A stretch of DNA of 64,000 bases, taken from contig NZ_SRXU01000007.1 in NCBI RefSeq assembly GCF_004792695.1, forward strand, positions 150,985 through 214,984, in the 5' to 3' direction. Below, piece by piece: positions 51,154 through 59,803 of the stretch. Position 1 is the first letter of the stretch, and the number at the start of each line of letters is the position of its first letter. A model generated the notes under the pieces. That model worked only from the letters and a program-made list of their open reading frames with translations, was not told the DNA's origin and did no database searches. The position numbers and the translations under genes are program-made. The DNA comes from Sphingomonas naasensis (GTDB lineage: Bacteria; Pseudomonadota; Alphaproteobacteria; Sphingomonadales; Sphingomonadaceae).

Positions 51154-52152
51154 ATGAGCGTCCCCGAAACGATGCTGGCGATCGATCCCGACCAGCCCGG
51201 AGGTCCCGAAATTCTCGTTCCCGTCCGTCGCCCGGTTCCGGCGCCGGGCGCGGGCGAGGTGCTCGTCCGCGTCGCCGCGGCCGGGGTCAACCGCCCCGAT
51301 CTGATGCAGCGCATGGGAGTCTATCCGCCGCCGCCCGGCGCGCCGCGGATCCTCGGGCTCGAGGTGGCGGGAACGATCGTCGCGGTCGGCGCCGAGGTCG
51401 CGCACGAGCTGGTCGGCCAGCGGGTCTGCGCGCTGGTCGGCGGTGGCGGCTATGCCGAATATGTCGCGGTGCCGGTCGGCCAGTGCCTGCCGGTGCCGGC
51501 TTCGCTGTCGATGGTCGAGGCGGCGGCGATCCCCGAGACGCTGTTCACCGTGTGGACCAATGTCTTCGAGCGCGCCTATGCCGCCGATGGCGATTGGCTG
51601 CTCGTCCATGGCGGCACCAGCGGGATCGGGATGATGGCGATCGCGCTGGCGCGGCTGTTCCGGCTGACCGTGCTCGTCACCGCCGGCTCCGACGCCAAAT
51701 GCGATGCCGCGCGCCGCGCGGGCGCCGCCGAGGCGATCAATTATCGCAGCGAGGATTTCGTCGCCCGGGTCAAGGACATCACCGGCGGCCGCGGCGTCGA
51801 TATCGTGCTCGACATGGTCGGCGGCGATTATGTCCCGCGCAATCTCGAATGCCTCGCCGAGGAGGGGCGGCACGTCTCGATCGCGATCCAGCGCGGCGCC
51901 GAGGCGACGATCCCGCTCTGGCAGGTCATGCGCCGCCGGCTCGTCCTCACCGGATCGACGCTGCGCGCACGCGACGACACCTTCAAGGCGCTGGTCGCCG
52001 ACGAGCTGGCGCGGACGGTGTGGCCGCATGTCGAGCAGGGGCGGCTCAAGCCGGTGATCGATTCGACCTTCCCCCTCGCCGACGCCGCCGGCGCGCATCG
52101 CCGGATGGAATCGGGCGATCATATCGGCAAGATCGTGCTGAGCGTGGAGTAA
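51154..52152 (+). CDS. NAD(P)H-quinone oxidoreductase (zeta-crystallin/PIG3 type)
   Basis: A 332-residue zinc-free medium-chain reductase. Features: VLVRVAAAGVNRPDLMQRMG, PPPGAPRILGLEVAGTIVAV, the nucleotide loop LVHGGTSGIGMMAIALARLF, and DITGGRGVDIVLDMVGGDYV. Reduces quinones with NADPH. Full length. Confidence 0.93.
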   Translation: MSVPETMLAIDPDQPGGPEILVPVRRPVPAPGAGEVLVRVAAAGVNRPDLMQRMGVYPPPPGAPRILGLEVAGTIVAVGAEVAHELVGQRVCALVGGGGYAEYVAVPVGQCLPVPASLSMVEAAAIPETLFTVWTNVFERAYAADGDWLLVHGGTSGIGMMAIALARLFRLTVLVTAGSDAKCDAARRAGAAEAINYRSEDFVARVKDITGGRGVDIVLDMVGGDYVPRNLECLAEEGRHVSIAIQRGAEATIPLWQVMRRRLVLTGSTLRARDDTFKALVADELARTVWPHVEQGRLKPVIDSTFPLADAAGAHRRMESGDHIGKIVLSVE

Positions 52153-52156
52153 GCTG

Positions 52157-52292
52157 TTCCTCCCTCGCTTTAGCGGGGGAGGTGGCAGGCGCAGCCTGAC
52201 GGAGGGGGCATCTCCGCTGGCGACGTCGCTCGGGGAGAGGCCCCCTCCGTCGCCTTCGGCGCCACCTCCCCCGCTGAAGCGAGGAAGGATTT
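52157..52292. repeat. TCCTCCCTCGC-type long inverted element, copy 2
   Basis: A 136-base element related to 45890-46024, with the same ends (TTCCTCCCTCGC, GAAGGATTT), inner arms and core CTGGCGACGTCGCT. Differences cluster in the loops, as expected if RNA or DNA pairing is kept. Lies between convergent genes. Confidence 0.85.
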
Positions 52293-52299
52293 ATTAGCT

Positions 52300-52740
52300 T
52301 TACCCCACCGCGCGCAGCGGCTCGCGCTGCCCGGCCGCGAGCCGCTCGGCGGCCGGCAGGAACTCGGTCTCTTCCCATTCGCGGCGGGCGGCCATCATCC
52401 GGATCTGGCCGCGCACCGCGAGGCGATATTCGCGCGGATCGGCGAGGATCGCCTCCATCGTCCACTGGCCCATATGCGCGATGCCCGATTGGCGCATCGC
52501 CAGCAGGTCGCTGGTGTAGCGCCGCGCCAGCGCGCGGTCATAGGGGTCGCCGCTCGCGCCCAGCGGCATCAGCGCCAGCCGGGCCTCGTTGCCGAGATGC
52601 CGCGCGACGGCCTGCGCCATCTCGCGGCGCGCCGCGATCAGCGCGGTGATGCGCGGCGGCTCGCTGCTCGCGATCTCGATCAGCTTCTCGCCGATCCTGA
52701 ACAGCTCGCGATGGTCCTCGTAGAGATCTTGCACAGTCAT
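52300..52740 (-). CDS. Hemerythrin-like helical protein
   Basis: A 146-residue helical protein from ATG 52740. The pattern DLYEDHRELFRIGEKLIEIA and AVARHLGNEARLALMPL suggests a hemerythrin-type helix bundle, but I cannot assign all the iron ligands. The end is a long helix with REWEETEFLPAAERLAAGQR. Oxygen or iron binding is possible; low certainty. Confidence 0.6.
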   Translation of the reverse strand: MTVQDLYEDHRELFRIGEKLIEIASSEPPRITALIAARREMAQAVARHLGNEARLALMPLGASGDPYDRALARRYTSDLLAMRQSGIAHMGQWTMEAILADPREYRLAVRGQIRMMAARREWEETEFLPAAERLAAGQREPLRAVG

Positions 52741-52832
52741 CCGGTCGCTCCTGCGAGTCTTATAGCAGGACGCGCCCGCCGGCTGGCCTCGCGGCAAGAC
52801 TTTGTTAAGTTGCGGCCGAATCGGGGGGAACG

Positions 52833-53408
52833 ATGCTGCGGAATGTCTTTGGGGGCGCGCTGATCGCCGTGCTGGCGGTCATCCTGTTGATGTCGAATCG
52901 CGATTGGGTGCTCAGCGATCAGCACCGCGCCGTCGCCGATGTGGCGGCACTGCCCGAGGGGCAGGGCGAGGTCCTTTCCAATCTCGAGATGCTCGTCAGC
53001 CGCTACGGCGTCCATGTTCCGCGCGCGCCCACCAAGGCCGAGCGGCTCTATCAGCTACTCGTCCTCGCCGGCCGCGCCCCGCCCGCGCGGATCGATCCGG
53101 GCTATCAGCGTCCGCGCTTCGGCTATTCGGTGCGGGAGTGGAGCTTCCTCGGCATGCCCTTCGCCTCGTATTCGGAATATGGCTTCGTGCTCTATTCGAA
53201 CAATCGCTGGGAGCTGGTCGAGACGCCGCTGATCGATGCCGGGAACGAGCAGCTGATGCAGGAAGTCGGCCGCGATCTCCGCAAGGGCTTCTTCTTCCCG
53301 TTCTGGGCGCGTGCCTGGGGCTGGCTCTACGTCGCCGCGGTGGCGCTCTATGGCTGGCTCTATCACCGCGCGATCGTGCGGCAGCGCGAAGCGCTCGGCA
53401 TCCTCTAG
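52833..53408 (+). CDS. Hypothetical protein with two terminal membrane helices
   Basis: A 191-residue protein. The N-terminal helix (VFGGALIAVLAVILLM) and the C-terminal helix (AWGWLYVAAVALYGWLY) enclose a periplasmic domain of about 130 residues with VREWSFLGMPFASYSEYGFV and LYSNNRWELVETPL. No recognised family. GGGGGGA lies before the ATG. Confidence 0.7.
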   Translation: MLRNVFGGALIAVLAVILLMSNRDWVLSDQHRAVADVAALPEGQGEVLSNLEMLVSRYGVHVPRAPTKAERLYQLLVLAGRAPPARIDPGYQRPRFGYSVREWSFLGMPFASYSEYGFVLYSNNRWELVETPLIDAGNEQLMQEVGRDLRKGFFFPFWARAWGWLYVAAVALYGWLYHRAIVRQREALGIL

Positions 53409-53497
53409 GCGCGCCAGTAACCATCAATCACCGACCGATTTCGCTAGGGCAGCCCGTAATCCAGTCCTAGAATTGCGCTCGAATCGGGGGATGGGAC

Positions 53498-54121
53498 GTG
53501 CTTGGTTTTATTGGCGCATCGGAGAATGTCGTGTTCGTCACGGCGATCGTCCTGATGCTGCTGATCGGCGTCGTGCAGCTCATCGGTCTGGGCGATCATG
53601 CCGGCGGCCATTTCGACGCGCATCTGCACGCCGATGCCGATTTCAATCTGCTGAGCTGGCTCGGCATCGGCCGGCTGCCGTTGCTGATGCTGATCGTCCT
53701 GTTCCTCACCGTCTTCGGCGTCGGGGGGCTGATGGTGCAGCAGGCGATGGTCGATTGGACCGGCGCGCCGCTTGAGGCGTGGATCGCGGTGCCGGCGGTG
53801 GCGCTCGCCGCGCTGCCGGTCACCGGGTTCGCCGCGCGCGGGCTCGCGCGCATCCTGCCGCGGGATCACACCACCGCGGTGCCGCTCGAGGCGCTGATCG
53901 GGCGATCGGCGCAGGTCGTCACCGGCCGTGCCACGCTCGGCTCGCCCGCGCGCGCCCGCGCCGAGGATCATCACGGCCAGGCGCATTACGTCATGGTCGA
54001 GCCCGATCGCGGCGGCCAGACCTTCGAGGAGGGCGAACAGGTGCTGCTCGTCCGGCGCGAGGGCGAGCTGTTCCGTGCCATCTCCCGCGGCGATTTCCAT
54101 TTGCCGCGTCTCGAAAGCTGA
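53498..54121 (+). CDS. YqiJ-like membrane protein with OB-fold tail
   Basis: A 207-residue protein starting with GTG. Three membrane helices (about 12-33, 57-80, 90-112) are followed by a soluble OB-type domain: PLEALIGRSAQVVTGRATLG, HHGQAHYVMVEP and FEEGEQVLLVRREG. This is the YqiJ/NfeD-like partner usually found directly before a flotillin gene, as here. Probably works with it in membrane microdomains. Confidence 0.85.
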   Translation: MLGFIGASENVVFVTAIVLMLLIGVVQLIGLGDHAGGHFDAHLHADADFNLLSWLGIGRLPLLMLIVLFLTVFGVGGLMVQQAMVDWTGAPLEAWIAVPAVALAALPVTGFAARGLARILPRDHTTAVPLEALIGRSAQVVTGRATLGSPARARAEDHHGQAHYVMVEPDRGGQTFEEGEQVLLVRREGELFRAISRGDFHLPRLES

Positions 54122-54158
54122 ATCGATGAACGATCTCGTGCCCCAAGGAGCAATTTCG

Positions 54159-55826
54159 ATGCTTCCCTATCTGATCTATGCCGGTGTCTCGCTCGCGGCG
54201 CTGCTCATCCTCGGGCTCACCCTCGCGCGGCTCTACAAGCGCGCCTCGAAGGAGATCGGCTTCGTCCGCACCGGCTTCGGCGGCGAGAAGGTGGTGATCA
54301 ACGGCGGCGCGCTGGTGCTGCCGGTGTTCCACGAGACGATGCCGGTCAACATGAACACCGTCCGCCTCGCGGTCGAGCGCAAGGCCGGCGACGCGCTGAT
54401 CACGCTCGATCGCCTGCGCATCGACGTGAAGGCCGAATTCTACGTCCGCGTGAAGCCCGACGCCCAGGCGATCGCCACCGCGGCGCAGACGCTCGGCCTG
54501 CGCACGATGCACCCCGATGCCTTGAAGGAACTGGTCGAGGGCAAGTTCGTCGACGCGCTGCGCTCGGTCGCCGCGGGGATGACGATGGCGCAGCTCCACG
54601 AGCAGCGCAGCGAGTTCGTCCAGAAGGTCCAGCAGGTCTCGTCGGTCGATCTGGCGATGAACGGGCTCGAGCTCGAATCGGTGTCGCTGACCGGTCTCGA
54701 CCAGACCTCGATCGAGCATTTCAACGCCAACAACGCGTTCGACGCCGAGGGCCTGACCAAGCTCACCGAGCAGATCGAGCTGCGCAAGAAGGCGCGCAAC
54801 GACATCGAGCAGGACACCCGCGTCCAGATCGAGACCAAGAATCTCGAGGCGCAGCGCCAGTCCTTCCTGATCGGCCGCGATACCGAGTTCGCCCGGCTCG
54901 AGCAGGAACGCGAGGTCGAGATGCGCCGCGCTGCGCAGGCAGCCGAGGTCGCGCGCGAGCAGTCGCTGCGCCAGCAGGAGGCCGATCAGGCGCGGATCGA
55001 GGCCAAGAAGCTCGTCGACGCGCAGCAGATCGAGGCCGATCGCGCCGTGCAGGAGGCGCGGATCGCGCAGACCCAGGCGCTCGAGCTCGCCCGGCAGGAG
55101 CAGCAGATCGCGGTGCAGAACAAGAGCCGTGAGGAGAGCCAGGCCAAGGCCAAGGCCGATGAGGCGCGCGCCGAGGCGGTGGTCGCCGAGGAGCGCGTCG
55201 GCACCGCCCGCGAGGCCGAGGTCGCCGAGCGCCAGAAGCGGATCGAGCTGATCGACGCCGCCCGCGAGGCCGAGCGCGCGGCGATCGGGATCAAGGTCCA
55301 GGCCGAGGCCGAAAAGGCCGCCGCCGCCGACCGCGCCGAGGCGTCGCGTCTCGCCGCCGAGGGCGAGGCGGAGGCCGCCAAGCTGCGCGCCGACGCCGAT
55401 CGCGTCCGCTTCGAGGTCGAGGCGGCGGGCCAGCGCGCGGTCAACGAGGCGGCGAACATCCTGTCGTCGGATCAGGTCTCGCTGCAGACCAAGATGGCGC
55501 TGCTCAAGGTGCTCCCCGAGATGATCCGCGAGGCATCGAAGCCGCTCGAGGCGATCGATTCGATCAAGATCGTCCAGGTCGACGGGCTCACCGGGCGCGG
55601 CGGCAGCGCGATGGCCGGCGCCGCGAACGACGGCGACGGCGAGCGCAACCTCGCCAACGCGGCCGTCTCGGCGGCGCTGCGCTATCGCGCGCAGGCGCCG
55701 GTGATCGACGGGCTGATGAAGGAGCTCGGCTTCGACGGCAGCTCGCTCGACACGCTGGTGGCGAGCGCGGCCGCCGATATCGCGGCGCCCGCGCCGCCCC
55801 AGCCGCCGGTGCAGGCCGCGGAATAA
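54159..55826 (+). CDS. Flotillin family protein (YqiK-like)
   Basis: A 555-residue SPFH protein. A short N-terminal membrane helix (LPYLIYAGVSLAALLILGL) leads to a flotillin SPFH domain (about 40-250: VRTGFGGEKVVINGGALVLP, LRIDVKAEFYVRV). A long Glu/Ala/Arg coiled coil follows (about 260-460), then a Pro/Ala-rich end. Start at 54159 has AAGGAG 8 bases upstream; an in-frame ATG at 54126 lacks one. Forms a pair with the YqiJ-like protein. Confidence 0.94.
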   Translation: MLPYLIYAGVSLAALLILGLTLARLYKRASKEIGFVRTGFGGEKVVINGGALVLPVFHETMPVNMNTVRLAVERKAGDALITLDRLRIDVKAEFYVRVKPDAQAIATAAQTLGLRTMHPDALKELVEGKFVDALRSVAAGMTMAQLHEQRSEFVQKVQQVSSVDLAMNGLELESVSLTGLDQTSIEHFNANNAFDAEGLTKLTEQIELRKKARNDIEQDTRVQIETKNLEAQRQSFLIGRDTEFARLEQEREVEMRRAAQAAEVAREQSLRQQEADQARIEAKKLVDAQQIEADRAVQEARIAQTQALELARQEQQIAVQNKSREESQAKAKADEARAEAVVAEERVGTAREAEVAERQKRIELIDAAREAERAAIGIKVQAEAEKAAAADRAEASRLAAEGEAEAAKLRADADRVRFEVEAAGQRAVNEAANILSSDQVSLQTKMALLKVLPEMIREASKPLEAIDSIKIVQVDGLTGRGGSAMAGAANDGDGERNLANAAVSAALRYRAQAPVIDGLMKELGFDGSSLDTLVASAAADIAAPAPPQPPVQAAE

Positions 55827-55836
55827 TCACCCTGCC

Positions 55837-55861
55837 GATCCTCCCCCTCGCGGGGAGGATC
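55837..55861 (+). terminator. Hairpin after the flotillin gene
   Basis: GATCCTCCCC (55837-55846) and exact complement GGGGAGGATC (55852-55861) form a 10-bp stem with a 5-base loop, 11 bases after the stop. The following sequence has no long T run, so terminator strength is uncertain. Confidence 0.6.
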
Positions 55862-55965
55862 GTTCGGGTCGCGATAAGCCGACCTTATCATCCGCGGCCG
55901 GCTATTTGTTTGACGGCGCCCGGACCGGCGGCGAAAGCCGCGGCACCAGCAGAGGGGGAAGCGTC

Positions 55966-56583
55966 ATGGGTCCGATCGTCCTGCACGAATATGCGCTGTC
56001 GGGGAATTGCTACAAGATTCGCCTCACTGCGGCGCATGTCGGGATGCCGCTCGCGCGGCGGGAGTACGACATCCTCGAGGGCGAGACGCGCACCGCGGCG
56101 TTCCTGCGCGAAGTGAACGCCAATGGCCGCATCCCGGTGCTCCAGCTCGGCGACGATTTCCTGCCCGAGAGCAACGCCGCGGCATGGTATCTCGCCGACG
56201 GCAGCGATCTGATCCCCGCCGATCGCTTCGAGCGCGCCGATATGCTGCGCTGGCTGTTCTGGGAGCAATATAATCACGAGCCCAACATCGCGACCGTGCG
56301 CTTCTGGCGGACGCTCGTCGGCGAGGACAATCTCAGCGAGCTCCAGCGCGCCCAGCTGCCCGCCAAGGTCGCCGCGGGCGAGGCGGCGCTGGCGCTAATG
56401 GACGCGCATCTCGGCCGGCGCGCCTTCTTCGTGCTCGACCGGCTGACCCTCGCCGACATCGTCCTCTACGCCTATACCCATGTCGCGGAGGAAGGCGGGT
56501 TCGATCTCCGGCCCTATCCCCATGTCCGGGCGTGGCTGGCGCGCGTGGCGGCGCAGCCCGGGCACGTCGCGATCACCGACTAG
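55966..56583 (+). CDS. Glutathione S-transferase
   Basis: A 205-residue GST. The N-terminal thioredoxin-fold domain has ALSGNCYKIRLTAAHVGMPL and the cis-Pro/glutathione loop NGRIPVLQLGDDFLPESNAA; the helical domain has RRAFFVLDRLTLADIVLYAY. ATG 55966 is chosen for the ribosome site AGAGGGGG. Substrate unknown. Confidence 0.93.
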   Translation: MGPIVLHEYALSGNCYKIRLTAAHVGMPLARREYDILEGETRTAAFLREVNANGRIPVLQLGDDFLPESNAAAWYLADGSDLIPADRFERADMLRWLFWEQYNHEPNIATVRFWRTLVGEDNLSELQRAQLPAKVAAGEAALALMDAHLGRRAFFVLDRLTLADIVLYAYTHVAEEGGFDLRPYPHVRAWLARVAAQPGHVAITD

Positions 56584-57111
56584 CGCGCCCGCCGGACCCA
56601 TAACGGCGGGGCATGGGGCGAGTAATGCACGATCTCGCAGATGTCGCTTCTGTCCAATCCGCCGGGCCGATTCGGGCGTAGACGAGTCGGGCGATCCGAG
56701 GTTCCGCGAGGGGGGCCTCAGGAGCCCGGCCGGCATCCGGCCGGGCTCCGTTCGCCGATATTGTCAGGGCAGGGTTGCTGACACGCCACAGGGCGCGGGG
56801 ATGTCCCGCGTCGCGGCAGGATCGTGGACGACTGGACTGGGAGATCTGGAAGGTGCGCAAATCCGTCTATGGCGGCCCCCGGGCATTGGCGCCCGGCGCG
56901 GCCCGGCACGAAATGGCCCGCTGGCTGGCGGGCGCCCGCGAAGTGATCCGGGTGCTCTTCCCCGAAGAGGTCGCGAGCCACAAGCCGCGCCTGCGCGGCG
57001 ATCGCTGAGCGGTCGCCTCAAACCGCGCCGATCGCCGAAATCGGCGCCAACGATTCCGATTGTAACATTCGCCCGGCATAGGCGCCTGCAGGACAAGGCT
57101 CCCGCGGGGGA
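56584..57111. other. Long intergenic region without a confident gene
   Basis: About 530 bases. A perfect 13-bp hairpin GGAGCCCGGCCGG / CCGGCCGGGCTCC lies at 56721-56749. A short frame from GTG 56853 to 57008 (51 residues, containing MARWLAGAREVIRVLFPEE) looks protein-like but has no family or strong start signal. No other coding sequence or RNA gene is evident. Confidence 0.5.
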
Positions 57112-57117
57112 ATGATC

Positions 57118-57993
57118 ATGGCAACGATCACCAGGCTTCCGTTCGACGCAGCGCATTTCGCCGATTTCCACGCCACGCAACCGGCGATTCCCGAGCGGAT
57201 CATCGGCGGGCGCCGGCAATATCGCACGATCTGGATCTCGGACGTCCATCTCGGCACGCGCGGCTGCAACGCGGCGATGCTCATCGATTTTCTCGACCAT
57301 GTCGACAGCGAGACGATGTATCTCGTCGGCGACATCATCGACGGCTGGGCGCTGCGCAAGCGCTTCTACTGGCCCGATGCGCATAACGACATCGTCTGGC
57401 GCGTGCTCAAGCGCGCCAAGCGCGGCACCCGCATCGTCTACATCCCCGGCAATCACGACGAGATGTTCCGCCAGTTCTCGGGGCTCCATTTCGGCGGAGT
57501 CGAGATCACGCGCCAGGCGATTCACGAGACCGCCGACGGCAAGCGCCTGCTCGTCCTCCATGGCGACGAGTTCGATGCGATCACCCTCTCGCACCGCTGG
57601 CTCGCGCATCTCGGCGATGCCGCCTACGAGGCGATGATGGCGCTCAACCGCTGGCTCAACGGCGTCCGGCGGATGTTCAACCTGCCCTATTGGTCGCTGA
57701 GCAAATACGCCAAGCAGAAGGTCAAGAACGCGGTCTCGTTCATCTCGAAGTTCGAGGAGGTGGTCGCGCACGAGGCGGCGCACCGCAACATCGACGGCGT
57801 CGTCGCCGGGCATATCCACAAGGCGGAGATGCGCACGATCGAGGGCGTGCGATATTACAATGACGGCGATTGGGTGGAGGGTTGCACCGCGCTCGTGGAG
57901 CATTACGACGGCACTATGGAAATTCTCCATTGGGCCGAGGAGATGGCGGCGCGCGATGCGCCCGAATCCGAGGTCAGACTAGAGGCGGCGTGA
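57118..57993 (+). CDS. LpxH-like metallophosphoesterase
   Basis: A 291-residue calcineurin-type phosphoesterase of the UDP-2,3-diacylglucosamine diphosphatase-like group. Metal motifs: WISDVHLGTRGCNA, YLVGDIIDGWALRKR, YIPGNHDEMF, VLHGDEFDAIT, GVVAGHIHKAEMR. A Trp/Tyr-rich insert (FNLPYWSLSKYAKQKV) may touch the membrane. ATG 57112 is also possible. Overlaps the glycosyltransferase gene (GTGA), suggesting joint glycolipid metabolism rather than lipid A alone. Confidence 0.88.
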   Translation: MATITRLPFDAAHFADFHATQPAIPERIIGGRRQYRTIWISDVHLGTRGCNAAMLIDFLDHVDSETMYLVGDIIDGWALRKRFYWPDAHNDIVWRVLKRAKRGTRIVYIPGNHDEMFRQFSGLHFGGVEITRQAIHETADGKRLLVLHGDEFDAITLSHRWLAHLGDAAYEAMMALNRWLNGVRRMFNLPYWSLSKYAKQKVKNAVSFISKFEEVVAHEAAHRNIDGVVAGHIHKAEMRTIEGVRYYNDGDWVEGCTALVEHYDGTMEILHWAEEMAARDAPESEVRLEAA

Positions 57994-59039
57994 CGAAGGC
58001 GGCGGAGGCCGACGAGGTGCGCATCGCAATCGTAACCGATGCCTGGGAGCCCCAGGTCAACGGCGTCGTCCGCACGCTTCAATCCGTCCGGGCGGTGCTC
58101 GAGGCGCAGGGGCACCGGGTCGAGGTGATCTCGCCCGATCGCTTCTATTCGCTGCCGTGCCCCACCTATCCCGAGATCCGCCTCGCGCTCGCCAGCACCG
58201 GCAGCGTCGGCGCGATGCTCGAAGCGTTCCGGCCGAACGCGATCCACCTCGCCACCGAAGGCCCGCTCTGCGTCGCCGCACGGCGCTGGTGCCTGCGGCA
58301 CGACATGCCGTTCACCACTGCCTATCACACCCAGTTCCCCGATTATGTCTCGGCGCGCTCGGGCGTTCCCGCCGAATGGATCTGGCGCTACATCCGCTGG
58401 TTTCACGCCCCGAGCCAGGCGATCCTCGCCTCGACACCGTCGATCCGCCAGTCGCTGGTCGATCACGGGCTCGCCCATGTGAAGCATTGGGGGCGGGGGG
58501 TCGATCTCGCCAATTTCCATCCCGGCCTCGCGCCGCATCCGGCGATGCAGGGTCTCGCCGGGCCGATCCAGCTCTATGTCGGCCGCGTCGCGGTCGAGAA
58601 GAATCTCGAGGCGTTCCTGAAAACCGATCACCCCGGCACCAGGGTCGTCGTCGGCGACGGGCCGGCGCGCGCGACGCTCGAGGCGCGCTTCCCGCAGACG
58701 ATGTTCCTCGGCCCGATGTTCGGCGCCGAGCTCGCCTCGGCCTATGCCGCCGCCGATGTCTTCGTCTTTCCGAGCAAGACCGACACGTTCGGGCTGGTGA
58801 TGATCGAGGCGCTGGCCTGCGGCGTCCCCGTCGCCGGCTATCCGGTGACCGGCCCGATCGACGTGCTCACGCCCGAGACCGGCGCGATGGACGCCGATCT
58901 CACCGTCGCGATCGCCGCGGCGCTCACCCGCGATCGCGAAGCCTGCGCCGCCTATGGCCGCAGCTTCACCTGGGAAGCGAGCGCCCGCCAGTTCCTCGCC
59001 GCGCTCTATCCGATGGACGGGCAACAGGCGGCGGCCTGA
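57990..59039 (+). CDS. GT4-type glycosyltransferase
   Basis: A 349-residue retaining glycosyltransferase. The N-terminal half has IAIVTDAWEPQVNGVVRTLQ, the middle TPSIRQSLVDHG, and the C-terminal half VGRVAVEKNLEAFLK, VFVFPSKTDTFGLVMIEALA (the E7E signature) and CGVPVAGYPVTGP. It resembles enzymes that add sugars to diacylglycerol or related lipids. GTG start overlaps the phosphoesterase stop. Lipid substrate is inferred from context. Confidence 0.9.
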   Translation: MTKAAEADEVRIAIVTDAWEPQVNGVVRTLQSVRAVLEAQGHRVEVISPDRFYSLPCPTYPEIRLALASTGSVGAMLEAFRPNAIHLATEGPLCVAARRWCLRHDMPFTTAYHTQFPDYVSARSGVPAEWIWRYIRWFHAPSQAILASTPSIRQSLVDHGLAHVKHWGRGVDLANFHPGLAPHPAMQGLAGPIQLYVGRVAVEKNLEAFLKTDHPGTRVVVGDGPARATLEARFPQTMFLGPMFGAELASAYAAADVFVFPSKTDTFGLVMIEALACGVPVAGYPVTGPIDVLTPETGAMDADLTVAIAAALTRDREACAAYGRSFTWEASARQFLAALYPMDGQQAAA

Positions 59040-59158
59040 CGCAGCCACGGTCCCCGCCGCGCCCGCCCGTAATTGCCATCCCCGCGCATATCTGCGATAC
59101 CGTGCAGCAATAAGCCCAATCCAGGTCATGGAGGGTCGCGCGCAAACGGGAGGCGTTG

Positions 59159-59803
59159 GTGCGATCCGGGGACGAACAATGGCAGCGCCGCATGATGCCG
59201 TTCATGGCGGTCGCGGTCGTTTTTGCGGCACTCTTCTTCGCGGTGATCCTCGTGGCGCGGTTTTCCGCGATCGCGACGACCTTGCAGGATCCTCCCCAAG
59301 CCGAGATCGCCATTCCATGGACGAGCGCCGAGGCGGGGCCGAAGAGCTGGCAGGAGCAGAAGCAGCTCGCCCAGCTCCAGGCCAATTTCGCGCTCGAGCG
59401 GGAGATCATCGCGCGCCGCTATCGCCAGGCCGCCGCCGCGCAGTCGCTCCGGCTCTGGACCCGGCTGATGGGCTTTTTGACCGGGATGCTCATGGCGATC
59501 ATGGGCTCGGCCTTCGTGCTCGGCAAGCTCGCCGGCCCCGACAACGACATCAGCGGCGCCGCCAGCGGCGCGTCGATCAGCATCAAGACCGCCTCGCCCG
59601 GGGTCATCCTCGCGGTGCTCGGCACGATCCTGATCGGCATGACGATCACCACCACGGTGCGGACCGATGTTCGCGATTCGGCGATCTATTTCGGAACGCC
59701 GGGCGAGGAGCCGCGCGAGCCGGTCGCGCTCGATCTCGCCGATCCGCAGGCCGACGCGGACGTCCCGCCTCGGCCCGGGCCGGCAGGGGAGGGGACGAAA
59801 TGA
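59159..59803 (+). CDS. Hypothetical membrane protein, first of a two-gene operon
   Basis: A 214-residue protein from GTG 59159, with GGGAGG just upstream. Three hydrophobic segments (about 14-35, 103-125, 148-168), a helical polar region between the first two (QEQKQLAQLQANFALEREII), and an acidic Pro-rich tail. No family recognised. Coupled to the next gene by ATGA. Confidence 0.7.
   Translation: MRSGDEQWQRRMMPFMAVAVVFAALFFAVILVARFSAIATTLQDPPQAEIAIPWTSAEAGPKSWQEQKQLAQLQANFALEREIIARRYRQAAAAQSLRLWTRLMGFLTGMLMAIMGSAFVLGKLAGPDNDISGAASGASISIKTASPGVILAVLGTILIGMTITTTVRTDVRDSAIYFGTPGEEPREPVALDLADPQADADVPPRPGPAGEGTK

Noticed and set aside
56853..57008. 51-codon frame starting with GTG
   Set aside because: Somewhat protein-like but no family, no strong ribosome site and no conserved context visible; kept only as a note in the intergenic entry.
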